This document shows, piece by piece, positions 8,291 through 17,183 of a stretch of DNA of 64,000 nt. The notes under the pieces were generated by a model. It saw only the letters and a program-made list of their open reading frames with translations. It was not told the DNA's origin and did no database searches. Numbering within the stretch: position 1 is the first letter of the stretch; every line of letters starts with the position of its first letter. The DNA is from Halobium salinum (GTDB taxonomy: Archaea; Halobacteriota; Halobacteria; Halobacteriales; Haloferacaceae). Location of the stretch: assembly GCF_026586625.1 (NCBI RefSeq), contig NZ_JAODIW010000006.1:1525061-1589060 (forward strand), in the 5' to 3' direction. The translations under genes and the position numbers were made by a program.

Positions 8291-11050
8291 CTATCGCCGC
8301 GCCCAGTCCAGCATCCGCCCGTAGAACGGGTCGCTCTCCAGTGCGCTCGCGTCGCCGACGAGGACGAGCGCCTTCTTCGCTCGCGTCAGCGCCACGTTCA
8401 CGCGGCGGGTGTCCTCGAAGATGGGGCCGTCCATGTTGTCGGTGGCGACGAACGAGACGAGGACGACCTCCTTGCTCGACCCCTGAAAGCGGTCGACGGT
8501 GTCGACGGTCACGTCGACCCGTCGGGTGATTTCTGCCACCTGCGCCCGGAACGGGGCGATGACGCCGATGTCGTCGGGGTCGACGCCGGCGTCGACGTAG
8601 GCGCGAACGAGTTCGGCGACGCGGTCCGCCTCCCGGGGGTTGGTGTTGCCGGCCCGCGAGCCGTCGGGGTCGACGAACGCGACCGGGTCCCGAATCTCGG
8701 GCGGCAGGTCGTCGACGTCGACGCCCAATCCCGAGAGGTGCTGGCCGGCGACCTCGCCGGTGGCGGGTCGGAGCGCCCCGTCGTAGAACTCCGCGGAGGC
8801 GAACGCTTGGATGCGCTGGCTCATGCGGTACTGCCGGTCGAGCATCACCGACGCGTCGGGGTAGGCCTCGATGAGCCGCTCGAAGAGGGACTCCGTGAGG
8901 TCGTTCTCCGCACGGACGACCGGCGGTAGCTGCTGGTGGTCGCCGACGAGGACGAACCGGTCGGCGAGGTTGACCGCGGCGAGGGTGTTCGGCTCCGTCA
9001 ACTGGGACGCCTCGTCGACGAGCGCCACGTCGAAGGACTGCTCGCGCATCGGTCGCGACCCGCAGGAGGAGGTCGTCGCGGCGACGACCGAAGCCCCGTT
9101 CAACTCGGCGGCGCGGTCGTTCGGCTCGCCCTCCTTCACCAGCCGGAGGTCCTGCATGTCCTCGCGGACGCCGTTCTCGGTGCCGAATCGAACCACGTAA
9201 TCGGACTGCGTCCGGTTGCCAGCGGAGCTCTGCTCCGCGCTGTCCCCGTACCCCTGTTCGCGGAGGGCTTCGAGCGCGTTGTCGACCGCCCGATTCGTGA
9301 ACGCCGAGAGGAGGACGCGGTCGCCGCGGTCGACGAGCGCCCGAATCGTTCGGGCGATGGTGTAGGTCTTGCCGGTCCCCGGCGGGCCGTGAATGAGCGC
9401 ACAGTCCTCGGCCCGGGTGGCGAGGTTCACCGCCTCGTTCTGGGCCGCGTTGTTGTCGATGTACGTTCGCGTCTCGCCGGAGAACGCCGGCGCCCGCCGC
9501 CCGAACAGCACGTCCTTGCGCTCCTCGCTCCCCTTCAGCACCGCGTCGTGGAGCGCGGTGAGCATCCGGTCGACGGATATCTCGGAGGGGTACACGTCCA
9601 GCCGGCGCAGGGAGAGCGGTTCGTCGACGGTGACGACGACCTCGTCGCCTGCCGTTCCGCCTAGTTTGCGGATGCGACACAGCTCCGCGTGTCCCTCCAC
9701 CGGGTCGCCGTCGCTGGCGAGCGCCACGTCGCCCTCCCGGAGTTTGGAGACGGCGTCGCCGGGCTTCTTCGCGCGGAGTTCCCAGCGCCCGCCCTCGATT
9801 TGGCGGCGCCCCTGCGGGTCGAGGTTTACGAGCGCGCGGTCGGCGTCGGCGCGCTCCGCTGCGGTCTGTTCCCACAGTTTTCTGTACTCCGTGTGGGTCT
9901 CGCGACGTTCCTCCTCGAGGGCGCGGTAGAACCGGTCGAAGTACTCGCGTTCCTCCTCGGGGACCGCCTGGCCGATAGCGCCGGCCTTCGACTCCTGGCC
10001 GAGGCGGCCGGCGACGACCATGCAGGTGTCCTTCTCGAAGCAGTACTCGCACTTCGCGTCCGCTTCGTACCCCGTCGGCACCGACGAGTCGAACTCCATC
10101 GCCGCGATTTCGTTGCGCTGGCGGACGACGAAGTCGAGCAGGCCGGACCCGACCGAGAACTCCTTCGCCGGCGAGAGGTCGCCGGTCGCCTCGTTTCGGT
10201 CGAGCGCCGTGTTCTTTGTGTACAGGAGGGTGCCGGTGTCGGCCGGGACGCCGCGCTCTTCGAGCATCAGCGCGTAACAGGCGGCCTGAATCTTGTCCTG
10301 GAAGCGCGGGTCGCGCTTCGTGTTTTTCCCCGTCTTCAGTTCGACCGGGGCCCCCCGCCGCAGGGCGTCGGCACGGCCCTTGATGCCGAATGTCGGCGAG
10401 ATGAGCGTGTACTCCGAGCGCCAGTCGTCTTCCTCCGTCAGCGTCCCCTGCGAGAGCCACCCCTCGATGGCGGCGGCGTTTCTCCTCACTTCGTCTCTGA
10501 CCTCCTCGGCCTCCCTCCCGAGCAGGCCTAACTCGAGGCCGGCCTCGGCGACGCGCTCGTCGATGGACTCCTCCAGGTCCCGGCCCCGGAGCAGGTCGCC
10601 GAACACCTCGTGGACGATGGTCCCCTTCGCCACGGGGTAGTTGAGCGGGATGCCCGAGAGCTTGTTGAGGTAGTACATCCGGGGACACTGCACCCACGAG
10701 CGCACGTCGGTCACGTTGACGAGGAACCCCGGTTCGAGCACGACGTACGAGTTCTTTGAGGTCGTGTACCCGACGTTCCCCTGGTACTCGTTCTCCTCGG
10801 CGTCCGTGAGGAGCAACTCCATGCCCGCCTGCGCGTGCTCGGCGGTGTGGGTCCACTTCCCCCAGAGCGTCACCGTCGTCGGCTCGGGGGTGACCGCGGC
10901 GGTGCTTCGGTCGGAGTTCGCGGCACCCGACGGCGGCGAACTCCCGTTCGGGTCGGGACGAATCACCAGTTCCGCGAGGCTCCGCTCGCCGTACTGCGTC
11001 GACACCTCGCGGGGCTCCCGAACCTCGATAATCTCGCCGCGGACGTTCAA
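8291..11050 (-). CDS. Dna2-like nuclease-helicase (Cas4-type nuclease plus SF1B helicase)
   Basis: A 919-residue DNA repair/replication enzyme with three parts. An N-terminal OB-fold-like region ends near 110. A Cas4/AddB-type PD-(D/E)XK nuclease follows, with an Fe-S cluster set C122, C334, C337, C343 and nuclease residues D228 and E237-x-K239. The C-terminal half is a superfamily-1 helicase: Walker A GPPGTGKT (555-562), Walker B with D679-E680, GDHQQLPP (703-710), QYRMSQ and VALTRAKKALVLVGD. Short low-complexity inserts at 36-54 and 604-612 coincide with DNA palindromes. It resembles Dna2 of flap processing and end resection, inferred from architecture. Confidence 0.93.
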   Translation of the reverse strand: MNVRGEIIEVREPREVSTQYGERSLAELVIRPDPNGSSPPSGAANSDRSTAAVTPEPTTVTLWGKWTHTAEHAQAGMELLLTDAEENEYQGNVGYTTSKNSYVVLEPGFLVNVTDVRSWVQCPRMYYLNKLSGIPLNYPVAKGTIVHEVFGDLLRGRDLEESIDERVAEAGLELGLLGREAEEVRDEVRRNAAAIEGWLSQGTLTEEDDWRSEYTLISPTFGIKGRADALRRGAPVELKTGKNTKRDPRFQDKIQAACYALMLEERGVPADTGTLLYTKNTALDRNEATGDLSPAKEFSVGSGLLDFVVRQRNEIAAMEFDSSVPTGYEADAKCEYCFEKDTCMVVAGRLGQESKAGAIGQAVPEEEREYFDRFYRALEEERRETHTEYRKLWEQTAAERADADRALVNLDPQGRRQIEGGRWELRAKKPGDAVSKLREGDVALASDGDPVEGHAELCRIRKLGGTAGDEVVVTVDEPLSLRRLDVYPSEISVDRMLTALHDAVLKGSEERKDVLFGRRAPAFSGETRTYIDNNAAQNEAVNLATRAEDCALIHGPPGTGKTYTIARTIRALVDRGDRVLLSAFTNRAVDNALEALREQGYGDSAEQSSAGNRTQSDYVVRFGTENGVREDMQDLRLVKEGEPNDRAAELNGASVVAATTSSCGSRPMREQSFDVALVDEASQLTEPNTLAAVNLADRFVLVGDHQQLPPVVRAENDLTESLFERLIEAYPDASVMLDRQYRMSQRIQAFASAEFYDGALRPATGEVAGQHLSGLGVDVDDLPPEIRDPVAFVDPDGSRAGNTNPREADRVAELVRAYVDAGVDPDDIGVIAPFRAQVAEITRRVDVTVDTVDRFQGSSKEVVLVSFVATDNMDGPIFEDTRRVNVALTRAKKALVLVGDASALESDPFYGRMLDWARR

Positions 11051-11218
11051 TGTGGGTGACCAGCGCGGCGCGTGGGTAAACGCTGTCGGTCGTCGGAGGG
11101 AGGGGCGACGGGAGCCGGACCCCTCGGGTTACGGCTCGACGGACGAACGGATATCCGGCGCGACTCTCCTCCGGACTCCTCCCAATCCATATTATCACCT
11201 AATGGTGTACCGCCAGTC

Positions 11219-11228
11219 GAATTATATG
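11219..11228 (+). promoter_or_regulatory. TATA box for the small zinc-ribbon gene
   Basis: GAATTATATG lies about 25 nt before the ATG at 11250 in an AT-rich patch (11187-11228). It fixes the start at 11250 rather than the in-frame ATG at 11202 upstream of the box. Confidence 0.6.
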
Positions 11229-11249
11229 CCCGAACGGTCATCTCGAACC

Positions 11250-11507
11250 ATGAGCAGTGAACTGATGTCGAACAGGAGCGTGATGGTCGTCCGGTTCGGC
11301 ACCGACTCCGGGAGGGAAGCCACGCTCGACAGTATCGTCACCGACGGCGGCACACCGACGTTGACCTGCACGGACTGTGAGTCGAGCGGACGCGTCTCCA
11401 GTCGGCAGGCGGCGACGGCCAACGGCGACATCGACGGTATCAGGCGCGACGTGAAGTGCGACGATTGCGCCGGGGCCGCCGAGCGACGCGCCGACGTCAC
11501 CACCTGA
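11250..11507 (+). CDS. Small CxxC zinc-ribbon-like protein
   Basis: An 85-residue protein unknown to me by name. Two knuckles, CTDC near 48-51 and CDDC near 78-81, are separated by about 25 residues, a layout of small haloarchaeal zinc-finger proteins. The N-terminus begins MSSELMSNRS, so an alternative start at the second Met (11262) is possible. The TATA box at 11219-11228 supports a leaderless transcript. It lies between the divergent helicase and a membrane-protein gene; no partner is evident. A role in nucleic-acid binding or regulation is inference. Confidence 0.7.
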   Translation: MSSELMSNRSVMVVRFGTDSGREATLDSIVTDGGTPTLTCTDCESSGRVSSRQAATANGDIDGIRRDVKCDDCAGAAERRADVTT

Positions 11508-11580
11508 AGAGAGGCCCGGCTTCCGGGCTCTCCGATTCGGTTCCGGTGACGGCAAGTACCCGGCCCGCCTCCACGCGACC

Positions 11581-11970
11581 GTGACAGAGGACACAGCGGG
11601 TGCGGAGAGCGAGGAGAACGACGAGGCTGTGAAGACCACCGGGGGTAGGTTCGGGAACCTCGGGTGGGGCGCGAAGCTCGCTTTGGGGGCGCTGCTCGCG
11701 TTCGTGCTGCTCGGCGCGGCGGTGCAAGTCTCCATCGGGGGTGCGGCCGCGGTCCCCGAGGCGCTCGTCAGCGTCTACATCGTCGCCCTCGCCGCGTGGG
11801 GCGTGCTCGGTGACGCCGCCGGCACGAAGCGGTTCCGCATCGCTCTCTACGCGGGCGTGCTCGCGTGGGGCGTCGTCAACTACGTCGCCGGCCGACAGGG
11901 GTTCGTGACGTACGCGCTCCTGGTTCTCGGTGCGGTGCTCCTGACCCGCGAACTGGCGATACGAGACTGA
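11581..11970 (+). CDS. Small integral membrane protein, unknown function
   Basis: A 129-residue protein starting with GTG at 11581. After an acidic cytoplasmic tail of about 25 residues it has four hydrophobic segments (about 31-50, 57-76, 84-102, 107-123), typical of uncharacterised haloarchaeal membrane proteins. No motif gives a function. Confidence 0.7.
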   Translation: MTEDTAGAESEENDEAVKTTGGRFGNLGWGAKLALGALLAFVLLGAAVQVSIGGAAAVPEALVSVYIVALAAWGVLGDAAGTKRFRIALYAGVLAWGVVNYVAGRQGFVTYALLVLGAVLLTRELAIRD

Positions 11971-12046
11971 GGACGGGCGGCGAGGAGAACGGCGGCTCAC
12001 GGACCGGCATCCTCATCTCCGCCACACCCGAACCGTCGCACGAACG

Positions 12047-12598
12047 ATGCGTGTCAGGGAGTGGCAGGACATCCTCGACGACGTGACCGAGGGGCGCGTC
12101 GACCCCGACGGCTGGCGGGCCGTCGCCGGCGACCGACAGCGGGGGCTCGGGGAGGACCTCTGCCTCGGCCACCCCGCCCGGGGTCTCTTTCACCTCAAGA
12201 CGTACTCGAAGAACCCCTACGACGTGAAGGGCGTCGGCGCCCGCGTGGCCAGGAAGGTCGACGACGGCATCGACCCGCTGCTCCCCGACCGCGAGTCGGC
12301 GGGCCGGTTCGCGGTCAATCGCCCGCCGGAGGACGAGGACGAGGCGAAGTCGATGGCGACCCGACTGGAGGAGACGCTGCGAGTCCACGGCGAGGTGCCG
12401 ACGACGGGTGAGGACCTCTTCACCGACGTGATGGAGGCGCTCGACAGCCCCGCGTTCGGCCCGATGGAGTACGAGTTCGCCGACCGCCCGGACCGCCTCG
12501 ACGGCCTCGCCGACGAGTTCGAGGCGGCCGAAGAGCTGCTGAACGCCGAACTCGACGACCTCGTCGAGGACGACGGCGTCGACCGCGGGTTCCAGTAG
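12047..12598 (+). CDS. Conserved haloarchaeal hypothetical protein
   Basis: A 183-residue acidic soluble protein. The best conserved-looking block is LFHLKTYSKNPYDVKGVGARVARKVDDGIDPLL, cited here only by its features: a Tyr-Ser-Lys-Asn-Pro motif at about 53-57 and a basic ARVARK patch, followed by a long acidic C-terminal helix. I do not recognise an enzyme family. It is followed after 55 nt by the NTF2-like gene, on the same strand. Confidence 0.72.
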   Translation: MRVREWQDILDDVTEGRVDPDGWRAVAGDRQRGLGEDLCLGHPARGLFHLKTYSKNPYDVKGVGARVARKVDDGIDPLLPDRESAGRFAVNRPPEDEDEAKSMATRLEETLRVHGEVPTTGEDLFTDVMEALDSPAFGPMEYEFADRPDRLDGLADEFEAAEELLNAELDDLVEDDGVDRGFQ

Positions 12599-12653
12599 TC
12601 TCCGGACGGCCGTCTCGCACACGTTGAAAAGCCCTCGGCCCCTGGGATGAGAC

Positions 12654-13076
12654 ATGAGCGCCGAAGCGACGGTGAGAGACTACTACGAGGCCCTCCGACG
12701 CGGCGAGCCGCTGTATCCGTACTTCGCCGAGCGGCCGGACGTGGTGAAGTTCGGGGTCGGCGAGCGCCTGACGGGGTACGACGAGGTCGCGGAGGGGCTG
12801 CGCGAGCAGACTCGCACGACCGACGACTGGACGGTCAAGAGCCGAAACCTGGTCGTCGTCGCCCGCGAGGACTACGCTTGGTTCAGCGACGACGTGTTCA
12901 TGGGGTGGTACGACACGGAGACGGGTCGCGAACGCGAGTTCGACACCCGCTGGAGCGGGACGCTCGAACGGAGCGGCGAGGAGTGGCTGTTCGTCGGGAT
13001 GCACGTCAGTGTGCCGTACTCGGGGGACGGGAACGAGGGCGAGGACGGAGACGACGCGGGTCGCGGGGCGGCCTGA
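12654..13076 (+). CDS. SnoaL/NTF2-like fold protein
   Basis: A 140-residue protein of the NTF2/SnoaL-like superfamily: it opens with the helix EATVRDYYEALRRGE, followed by YFAERPDVVKFGVGERLTGYDEVAEGLRE, then alternating strands ending WLFVGMHVSVPY. Such folds serve as small-molecule binding or ketosteroid-isomerase-like domains; nothing shows the ligand. A TATA-like TTGAAAAG lies about 25 nt upstream (12624-12631). Its TGA overlaps the ATG of the following membrane protein, suggesting translational coupling. The C-terminus is an acidic tail. Confidence 0.78.
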   Translation: MSAEATVRDYYEALRRGEPLYPYFAERPDVVKFGVGERLTGYDEVAEGLREQTRTTDDWTVKSRNLVVVAREDYAWFSDDVFMGWYDTETGREREFDTRWSGTLERSGEEWLFVGMHVSVPYSGDGNEGEDGDDAGRGAA

Positions 13077-13291
13077 TGGTCGGACCCACCATGTCCGACG
13101 AGGAGCGTATCAGCGCGAACGCCCGGCTCCGAATCGGCTTCGTCGTGCTCGTCGGCATCTCGGCGGGCCTCGTCTCGCTGCAGGTCGACCCCACACCCCT
13201 CCAGGTCGCCGGGTCGGTCGCCGCCGGGCTCCTCGTCGGCTGGCTCCTCGTGCGTTGGCTCGTCAGGAGCTACCGCAAGAGCAATCTCTGA
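13076..13291 (+). CDS. Two-helix small membrane protein
   Basis: A 71-residue protein, or 66 residues if the ATG at 13091 is used. The 13076 ATG overlaps the preceding TGA (ATGA). Two transmembrane segments (about 20-37 and 43-62) are followed by a basic RSYRKSNL tail. Unknown function; co-transcribed with the NTF2-like gene. Confidence 0.7.
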   Translation: MVGPTMSDEERISANARLRIGFVVLVGISAGLVSLQVDPTPLQVAGSVAAGLLVGWLLVRWLVRSYRKSNL

Positions 13292-13449
13292 CCCGGGGTG
13301 GGCCACCGGACCCTCCCGGCGACCGGGAGCCGCCTGCCGGTGGCGTTCACTCCGACCGCACCTCCGTCACGTCGTAGACGTTCGACTCCCGGACGTGTGA
13401 GGTCACACGAGAGGGGGGCCGGGCTCTTCGCCGTCGACGGTCGCCGGCG

Positions 13450-14157
13450 TTACTCGTCGGTTTTCCACTCGCCGGGCTCCTCGCCGTGGAACTCGCCTTT
13501 CGCCTCCCGGGTGGTCGGCCACGCCGCCAGCACTACCGCGCCGAGGTAACCTACTCCGACGACGAGGACCACCACGGTTCCGGGGATACCTGGGACTGCC
13601 GCCGTCTCGAATACGGTCTCGTCCGGGACGAATATCGTGATTCGGAACAGCCACGCGAGCGACAGGACGGTGATCAGCGGGAAGTAGACGCGTTTGAGCC
13701 GCCGGGACAGCGCCTCCCGCGTCGAGACCTTCAGCGTGGGCTTTCGCAAGTCGTTGCCGAGCCCCTCCCGCCAGTTCGAGTGGGTCGTTCCTGCCGGGTC
13801 GAACGCGTTGGCGAAGACGTTCTCCTCGATGAGCCGCACCCGCGACCGGGTCGCGTCGTACGTCCGATAGCGCCGGAGGTCGAACAGGAGGAACATCATC
13901 AGCGCGAGCATCCCGAGGAGGATGAAGTACGGCGGGCTGTCGGCGCTGCCGAACGAGAGCGCGAGGACGGCGGTGAGGAGGGCGATAGCCCAGTCGGTCG
14001 TCAGGTCGAGTCGACCCAGGTGGGTCGACATCTGCCCGACCTCGCCGCGGTAGTAGTGCGGGAGCAACGAGAGGAACTCCTCCGTGTCGCGCCCTGCCTC
14101 CGCTGCCACTTCCCGAGCGTCGCGACTCTCGGTGTCGAACGAATCGTCGTCTGCCAT
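13450..14157 (-). CDS. DUF2270 integral membrane protein
   Basis: A 235-residue protein of the DUF2270 family. The start is set at ATG 14157 because a TATA box at 14181-14190 overlaps the alternative upstream ATG (14184) and lies about 25 nt before 14157. The motif LPHYYRGEVGQMSTHLGRLDLTTDWAIALL is typical and precedes two pairs of transmembrane helices; a central charged region contains NPAGTTHSNWR-like sequence (DPAGTTHSNWRE). Function unknown. Convergent neighbour region 13292-13449 holds no clear gene. Confidence 0.85.
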   Translation of the reverse strand: MADDDSFDTESRDAREVAAEAGRDTEEFLSLLPHYYRGEVGQMSTHLGRLDLTTDWAIALLTAVLALSFGSADSPPYFILLGMLALMMFLLFDLRRYRTYDATRSRVRLIEENVFANAFDPAGTTHSNWREGLGNDLRKPTLKVSTREALSRRLKRVYFPLITVLSLAWLFRITIFVPDETVFETAAVPGIPGTVVVLVVGVGYLGAVVLAAWPTTREAKGEFHGEEPGEWKTDE

Positions 14158-14180
14158 AGCGTACCGGTTCGTCGCGGCAG

Positions 14181-14190
14181 ACATATAGCC
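14181..14190 (-). promoter_or_regulatory. TATA box for DUF2270 gene
   Basis: On the minus strand GGCTATATGT precedes ATG 14157 by about 24-33 nt, matching leaderless initiation and deciding between two in-frame ATGs. Confidence 0.6.
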
Positions 14191-14244
14191 GCGTCTGCGA
14201 CGACACTATCGTTCGGGTCTGATTGGGGCGACGAGGTCCGTGTC

Positions 14245-14290
14245 GGGTCGGCCGACGACCGAACCGGTCGGATGCGACGACGGCCGACCC
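14245..14290 (-). terminator. 10-bp inverted repeat after the hydrolase gene
   Basis: GGGTCGGCCG (14245-14254) and CGGCCGACCC (14281-14290) are perfect complements, just beyond the hydrolase stop at 14295. A terminator or a processing hairpin is likely; no strong T-tract follows. Confidence 0.4.
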
Positions 14291-14294
14291 GTTG

Positions 14295-15104
14295 CTACAC
14301 TCGCTCCAGAAACGCTCGAACCTCGTCGAGGGCGGCGTCGAAGGCGTCGTTGAGCACGTAGTGGCCGGCGTCGTCGAATCGAGCCAGTCGTCCGTCGGCG
14401 AGCGATTCGACCGCCTCTCCGTCCTTCGTCCGCCGGTCGTCGTCCCCGTCGGAGCGGAGAATCAACGTCGGCGCCGTGATGTCGGGGAACACCGCCCGGA
14501 GGGGTTTCGGGTAGCCCTCGCGTGCGATCTCGGCGATTCGTGGGCAGAGTTGTGTCGTCGCCGTCGCGAGTCGGCGGGCCTGCGCTTCGTCCCACTCCTC
14601 GTAGTGTTCGGCGACGAGTTCGTCGACCGTCGCGTCGGCCACGGCGTCGAGACGCTCGCTGACGACACCGGCCATCTCGTCCGGGCTCACGTCCGGCGTG
14701 TCGTGCATCCCGATGGGGTCCTCCAGGACGAGGGCACGCGGGAGGCTGGGGTGCTCGGCGGCCGCCCACGCGACCGTCGCGGCGCCCATCGAGTGGCCGA
14801 CGAGCACCGGGTCCTCGATTTCGAGTCCCCGGACGAGACCGACGAGGTCGCCGACGCGGTCCTCGATGCCGTACCCGTCCTCGGGAGCGTCCGACTTCCC
14901 GTGGCCGCGGGCGTCGTAGGTCACCACGTCGTAGTCGTCCGCGAGCGCCTCGGCGAGGGGTACCCAGCGGAGGCCGCCGTCGTAGAAGCCGTGGGCCATG
15001 ACGACGGTGGGAGCGTCCTCTGTCGGGTCGCCGGTCCGGTAGTAGCGGAGGTCGATACCGTTCGTCCGGAGCGTACCCGTGCTCCAGCCGTCGGGGAGGG
15101 TCAT
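14295..15104 (-). CDS. Alpha/beta-fold hydrolase
   Basis: A 269-residue alpha/beta hydrolase. It shows the oxyanion-side HGF (VVMAHGFYDGG), the nucleophile elbow GHSMG at about 103-107, a late acidic residue near SDGDDD and the catalytic His in AGHYVLN near the C-terminus. It has no signal peptide, so it acts in the cytoplasm. The substrate cannot be told; relatives include esterases, haloperoxidases and C-C hydrolases. A TATA-like AGTAAAAGCG on the opposite strand (CTTTTACT, 15131-15140) lies about 30 nt upstream. Confidence 0.9.
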   Translation of the reverse strand: MTLPDGWSTGTLRTNGIDLRYYRTGDPTEDAPTVVMAHGFYDGGLRWVPLAEALADDYDVVTYDARGHGKSDAPEDGYGIEDRVGDLVGLVRGLEIEDPVLVGHSMGAATVAWAAAEHPSLPRALVLEDPIGMHDTPDVSPDEMAGVVSERLDAVADATVDELVAEHYEEWDEAQARRLATATTQLCPRIAEIAREGYPKPLRAVFPDITAPTLILRSDGDDDRRTKDGEAVESLADGRLARFDDAGHYVLNDAFDAALDEVRAFLERV

Positions 15105-15130
15105 GGGACTGCTCTGCTACCGATATCGGG

Positions 15131-15140
15131 AGTAAAAGCG
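15131..15140 (-). promoter_or_regulatory. TATA-like box for the alpha/beta hydrolase
   Basis: CGCTTTTACT on the minus strand ends about 27 nt before the ATG at 15104. Confidence 0.5.
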
Positions 15141-15181
15141 TTGTCATCTACGGAGCGGCCGTGGCGTCCCCCGTGAACGGC

Positions 15182-15505
15182 TCAGTCCGCGCGCTCGAAG
15201 CGGTAGGTCAGCACCTCGTCCGAGTCGTCCCACTCGAAGTTGCCGCCGTGGACGCGCACCATGCGCTCCTTGTAGGCTTCGAGCGACTCAGACCCCTCCC
15301 GTCGGGCGTCCTCGTCGGTGAACTCGCCGAGCGTCCGGTGCTCGACGCTCGTCACGCGGAAGGTGTCGTCGTCGAGCGTGAACGTGTCGCCCTCCTCGGC
15401 GTAGCGGTTGCTCGCGCCACGAGTCATCTGGGAGATGTCGCCGCTCTGCACGGCGCCTTTCACGCGGTCGTTCGGCAGTAGGGCGTCGGCGTCGATTTCG
15501 GACAT
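15182..15505 (-). CDS. ASCH-domain-like protein
   Basis: A 107-residue protein. The segment NRYAEEGDTFTLDDDTFRVTSVEHRTLGEFTDEDA fits the ASCH (PUA-like) fold with its strand-turn-strand and a following LGEFTDEDARREG helix, then EAYKERMVRVHG and a final strand. ASCH domains bind RNA or modified nucleotides. The start at 15505 follows a GTTTTGCC stretch about 25 nt upstream. Function is inferred from fold only. Confidence 0.75.
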   Translation of the reverse strand: MSEIDADALLPNDRVKGAVQSGDISQMTRGASNRYAEEGDTFTLDDDTFRVTSVEHRTLGEFTDEDARREGSESLEAYKERMVRVHGGNFEWDDSDEVLTYRFERAD

Positions 15506-15646
15506 ACCCGAGTTCTGGGTCTCTCGGGGCAAAACGCTGTGGCCCGCGGCACAGCTATCGGGTGCCCACCGACGCATCAACGCGCGAGAACGAGTCGCAC
15601 GAACAGTTATCCCCGCCTCCGCGGATTGGCGCCTACGGAGTTTCCC

Positions 15647-17143
15647 ATGTTCGACGTGACAGAGGCCACCATCGACGACGTGCACGCCGCCTACGAGTCG
15701 GGCGAGTTGACCTGCCGCGAACTCGTCGAGCGCTACCTCGACCGTATCGAGGCGTACGACGGGGACGGACCGGCGCTCAACGCGATAGTCACCGTCAACG
15801 ACCGCGCGACGGCCCGCGCAGACGAGTTGGACGCCGCGTTCGAGGCGGACGGGTTCGTCGGCCCGCTCCACGGCGTCCCGTTTCTCGTGAAGGACCAGGT
15901 CGAGACGGCCGACGTGCGGACCACGTTCGGGTCCGAGGCGTTCGCCGACTACCACCCCGCCGAGAACGCGACGCTGATAGACCGGCTGGAAGACGCCGGC
16001 GCGGTCGTCCTCGCCAAGACCAACCTGCCCGACTGGGCGACCTCCTGGTTCGGCTACTCCTCGATTACGGGGCGCACGAAGAACCCCTACGACCTCGCCC
16101 GCGACCCCGGCGGCTCCTCCAGCGGGACGGGCGCCGGGGTCGCCGCCAACCTCGGTCTCGTCGGCATCGGGGAGGACACCGGCGGCTCCATCCGCCTGCC
16201 CTCGGCGTACAACAACCTGTTCGGCATCCGGGTGACGCCCGGGCTCCTCAGTCGGACCGGGATGTCGCCGCTCGTCGTCTCCCAGGACACGCCGGGGCCG
16301 ATGGCGCGTACTGCGAAGGAGCTGGCGCAGGTGCTCGACGTGACGGTCGGCTACGACGCCGACGACGAGTACACGGCCGTCGCCGCACTCACCGAGGACG
16401 CCGGGCGCTACGTCGACTCGCTCGACCCCGACGCGCTGTCGGGTGCCCGCATCGGCGTCCTCCGCGACGCGTTCGGCGACGCCGACGACCCGGAGAGCGG
16501 GCCGGTCACGCGCCTGGTCGACGAGGCGATCGAGACGATGGCCGAGGCGGGCGCGGAGGTGGTCGACCCGGTGTCGATTCCGGACCTCGACGTCCACCTG
16601 GAGGCGACCTCGCTATACATCCTCCAGTCCAAACGCGACCTGAACGCGTTCTTCGCCGCCCGTGACGACGCCCCCGTCGACTCCGTCGAGGAGTTGTACG
16701 ACTCCGGGCAGTACCACGAGGTGCTCGACCTCCTCGTCGGCATCGCCGAAAACGGTCCCGAGGACCCGACGGACGACCCGGGGTACTGGGAGGCCGTCGC
16801 CGCTCAGCCCGCGTTCCAGCGGGCGGTGCTGAACGTCTACGCCGCGCACGACCTCGACGTCCTCCTCTGTCCGGACGCCCAGGTGGTGCCGCCGACCGCC
16901 GAGTCCATCGAAGCCGGCGAGTTGGACACGCTGACGTTCCCGACGAACACCGTCGTCGCCTCGCAGGCGGGCCTCTGTGCGGTGTCGGTTCCGGCGGGGC
17001 TGACGGACGACGGGCTTCCGGTCGGCGTCGAACTCCTCGGCAAGCCCTACCGCGAGTCGACCCTGCTGTCGCTCGCACACGCCTTCGAGCGGATGGCCGA
17101 CCCGCGCGTCCCGCCGGAGACGGCGCCGCCGCTCGACGAGTGA
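15647..17143 (+). CDS. Amidase signature family amidohydrolase
   Basis: A 498-residue amidase. The Ser-Ser-Lys triad is visible: Lys in FLVKDQ (about 84), and the Ser-rich loop GGSSSGTGAG (about 160-169) followed by GEDTGGSIRLPSAYNN (about 181-196). Enzymes of this family hydrolyse amide bonds of small molecules; GatA is a relative, but no gatB/gatC gene is adjacent and sequence such as DWATSWFGYSS is more like stand-alone amidases. The ATG at 15647 begins MFDVTEATIDDV; upstream codons are not gene-like. Single-gene unit. Confidence 0.9.
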   Translation: MFDVTEATIDDVHAAYESGELTCRELVERYLDRIEAYDGDGPALNAIVTVNDRATARADELDAAFEADGFVGPLHGVPFLVKDQVETADVRTTFGSEAFADYHPAENATLIDRLEDAGAVVLAKTNLPDWATSWFGYSSITGRTKNPYDLARDPGGSSSGTGAGVAANLGLVGIGEDTGGSIRLPSAYNNLFGIRVTPGLLSRTGMSPLVVSQDTPGPMARTAKELAQVLDVTVGYDADDEYTAVAALTEDAGRYVDSLDPDALSGARIGVLRDAFGDADDPESGPVTRLVDEAIETMAEAGAEVVDPVSIPDLDVHLEATSLYILQSKRDLNAFFAARDDAPVDSVEELYDSGQYHEVLDLLVGIAENGPEDPTDDPGYWEAVAAQPAFQRAVLNVYAAHDLDVLLCPDAQVVPPTAESIEAGELDTLTFPTNTVVASQAGLCAVSVPAGLTDDGLPVGVELLGKPYRESTLLSLAHAFERMADPRVPPETAPPLDE

Positions 17144-17183
17144 GGTGAGGTGAGGTAGAGGTCGGTTCCGACTCGTCTCCCGC

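Noticed and set aside
8199-11198. A 999-residue minus-strand reading frame over the helicase gene
   Set aside because: It is an Arg/Pro/Gly-rich shadow of the 919-residue nuclease-helicase, without family motifs.
13347-13406. A 19-codon minus-strand ORF from GTG 13406
   Set aside because: Its sequence (HVRESNVYDVTEVRSE) looks like the tail of a protein, but no upstream frame is present; kept as a possible gene remnant only.
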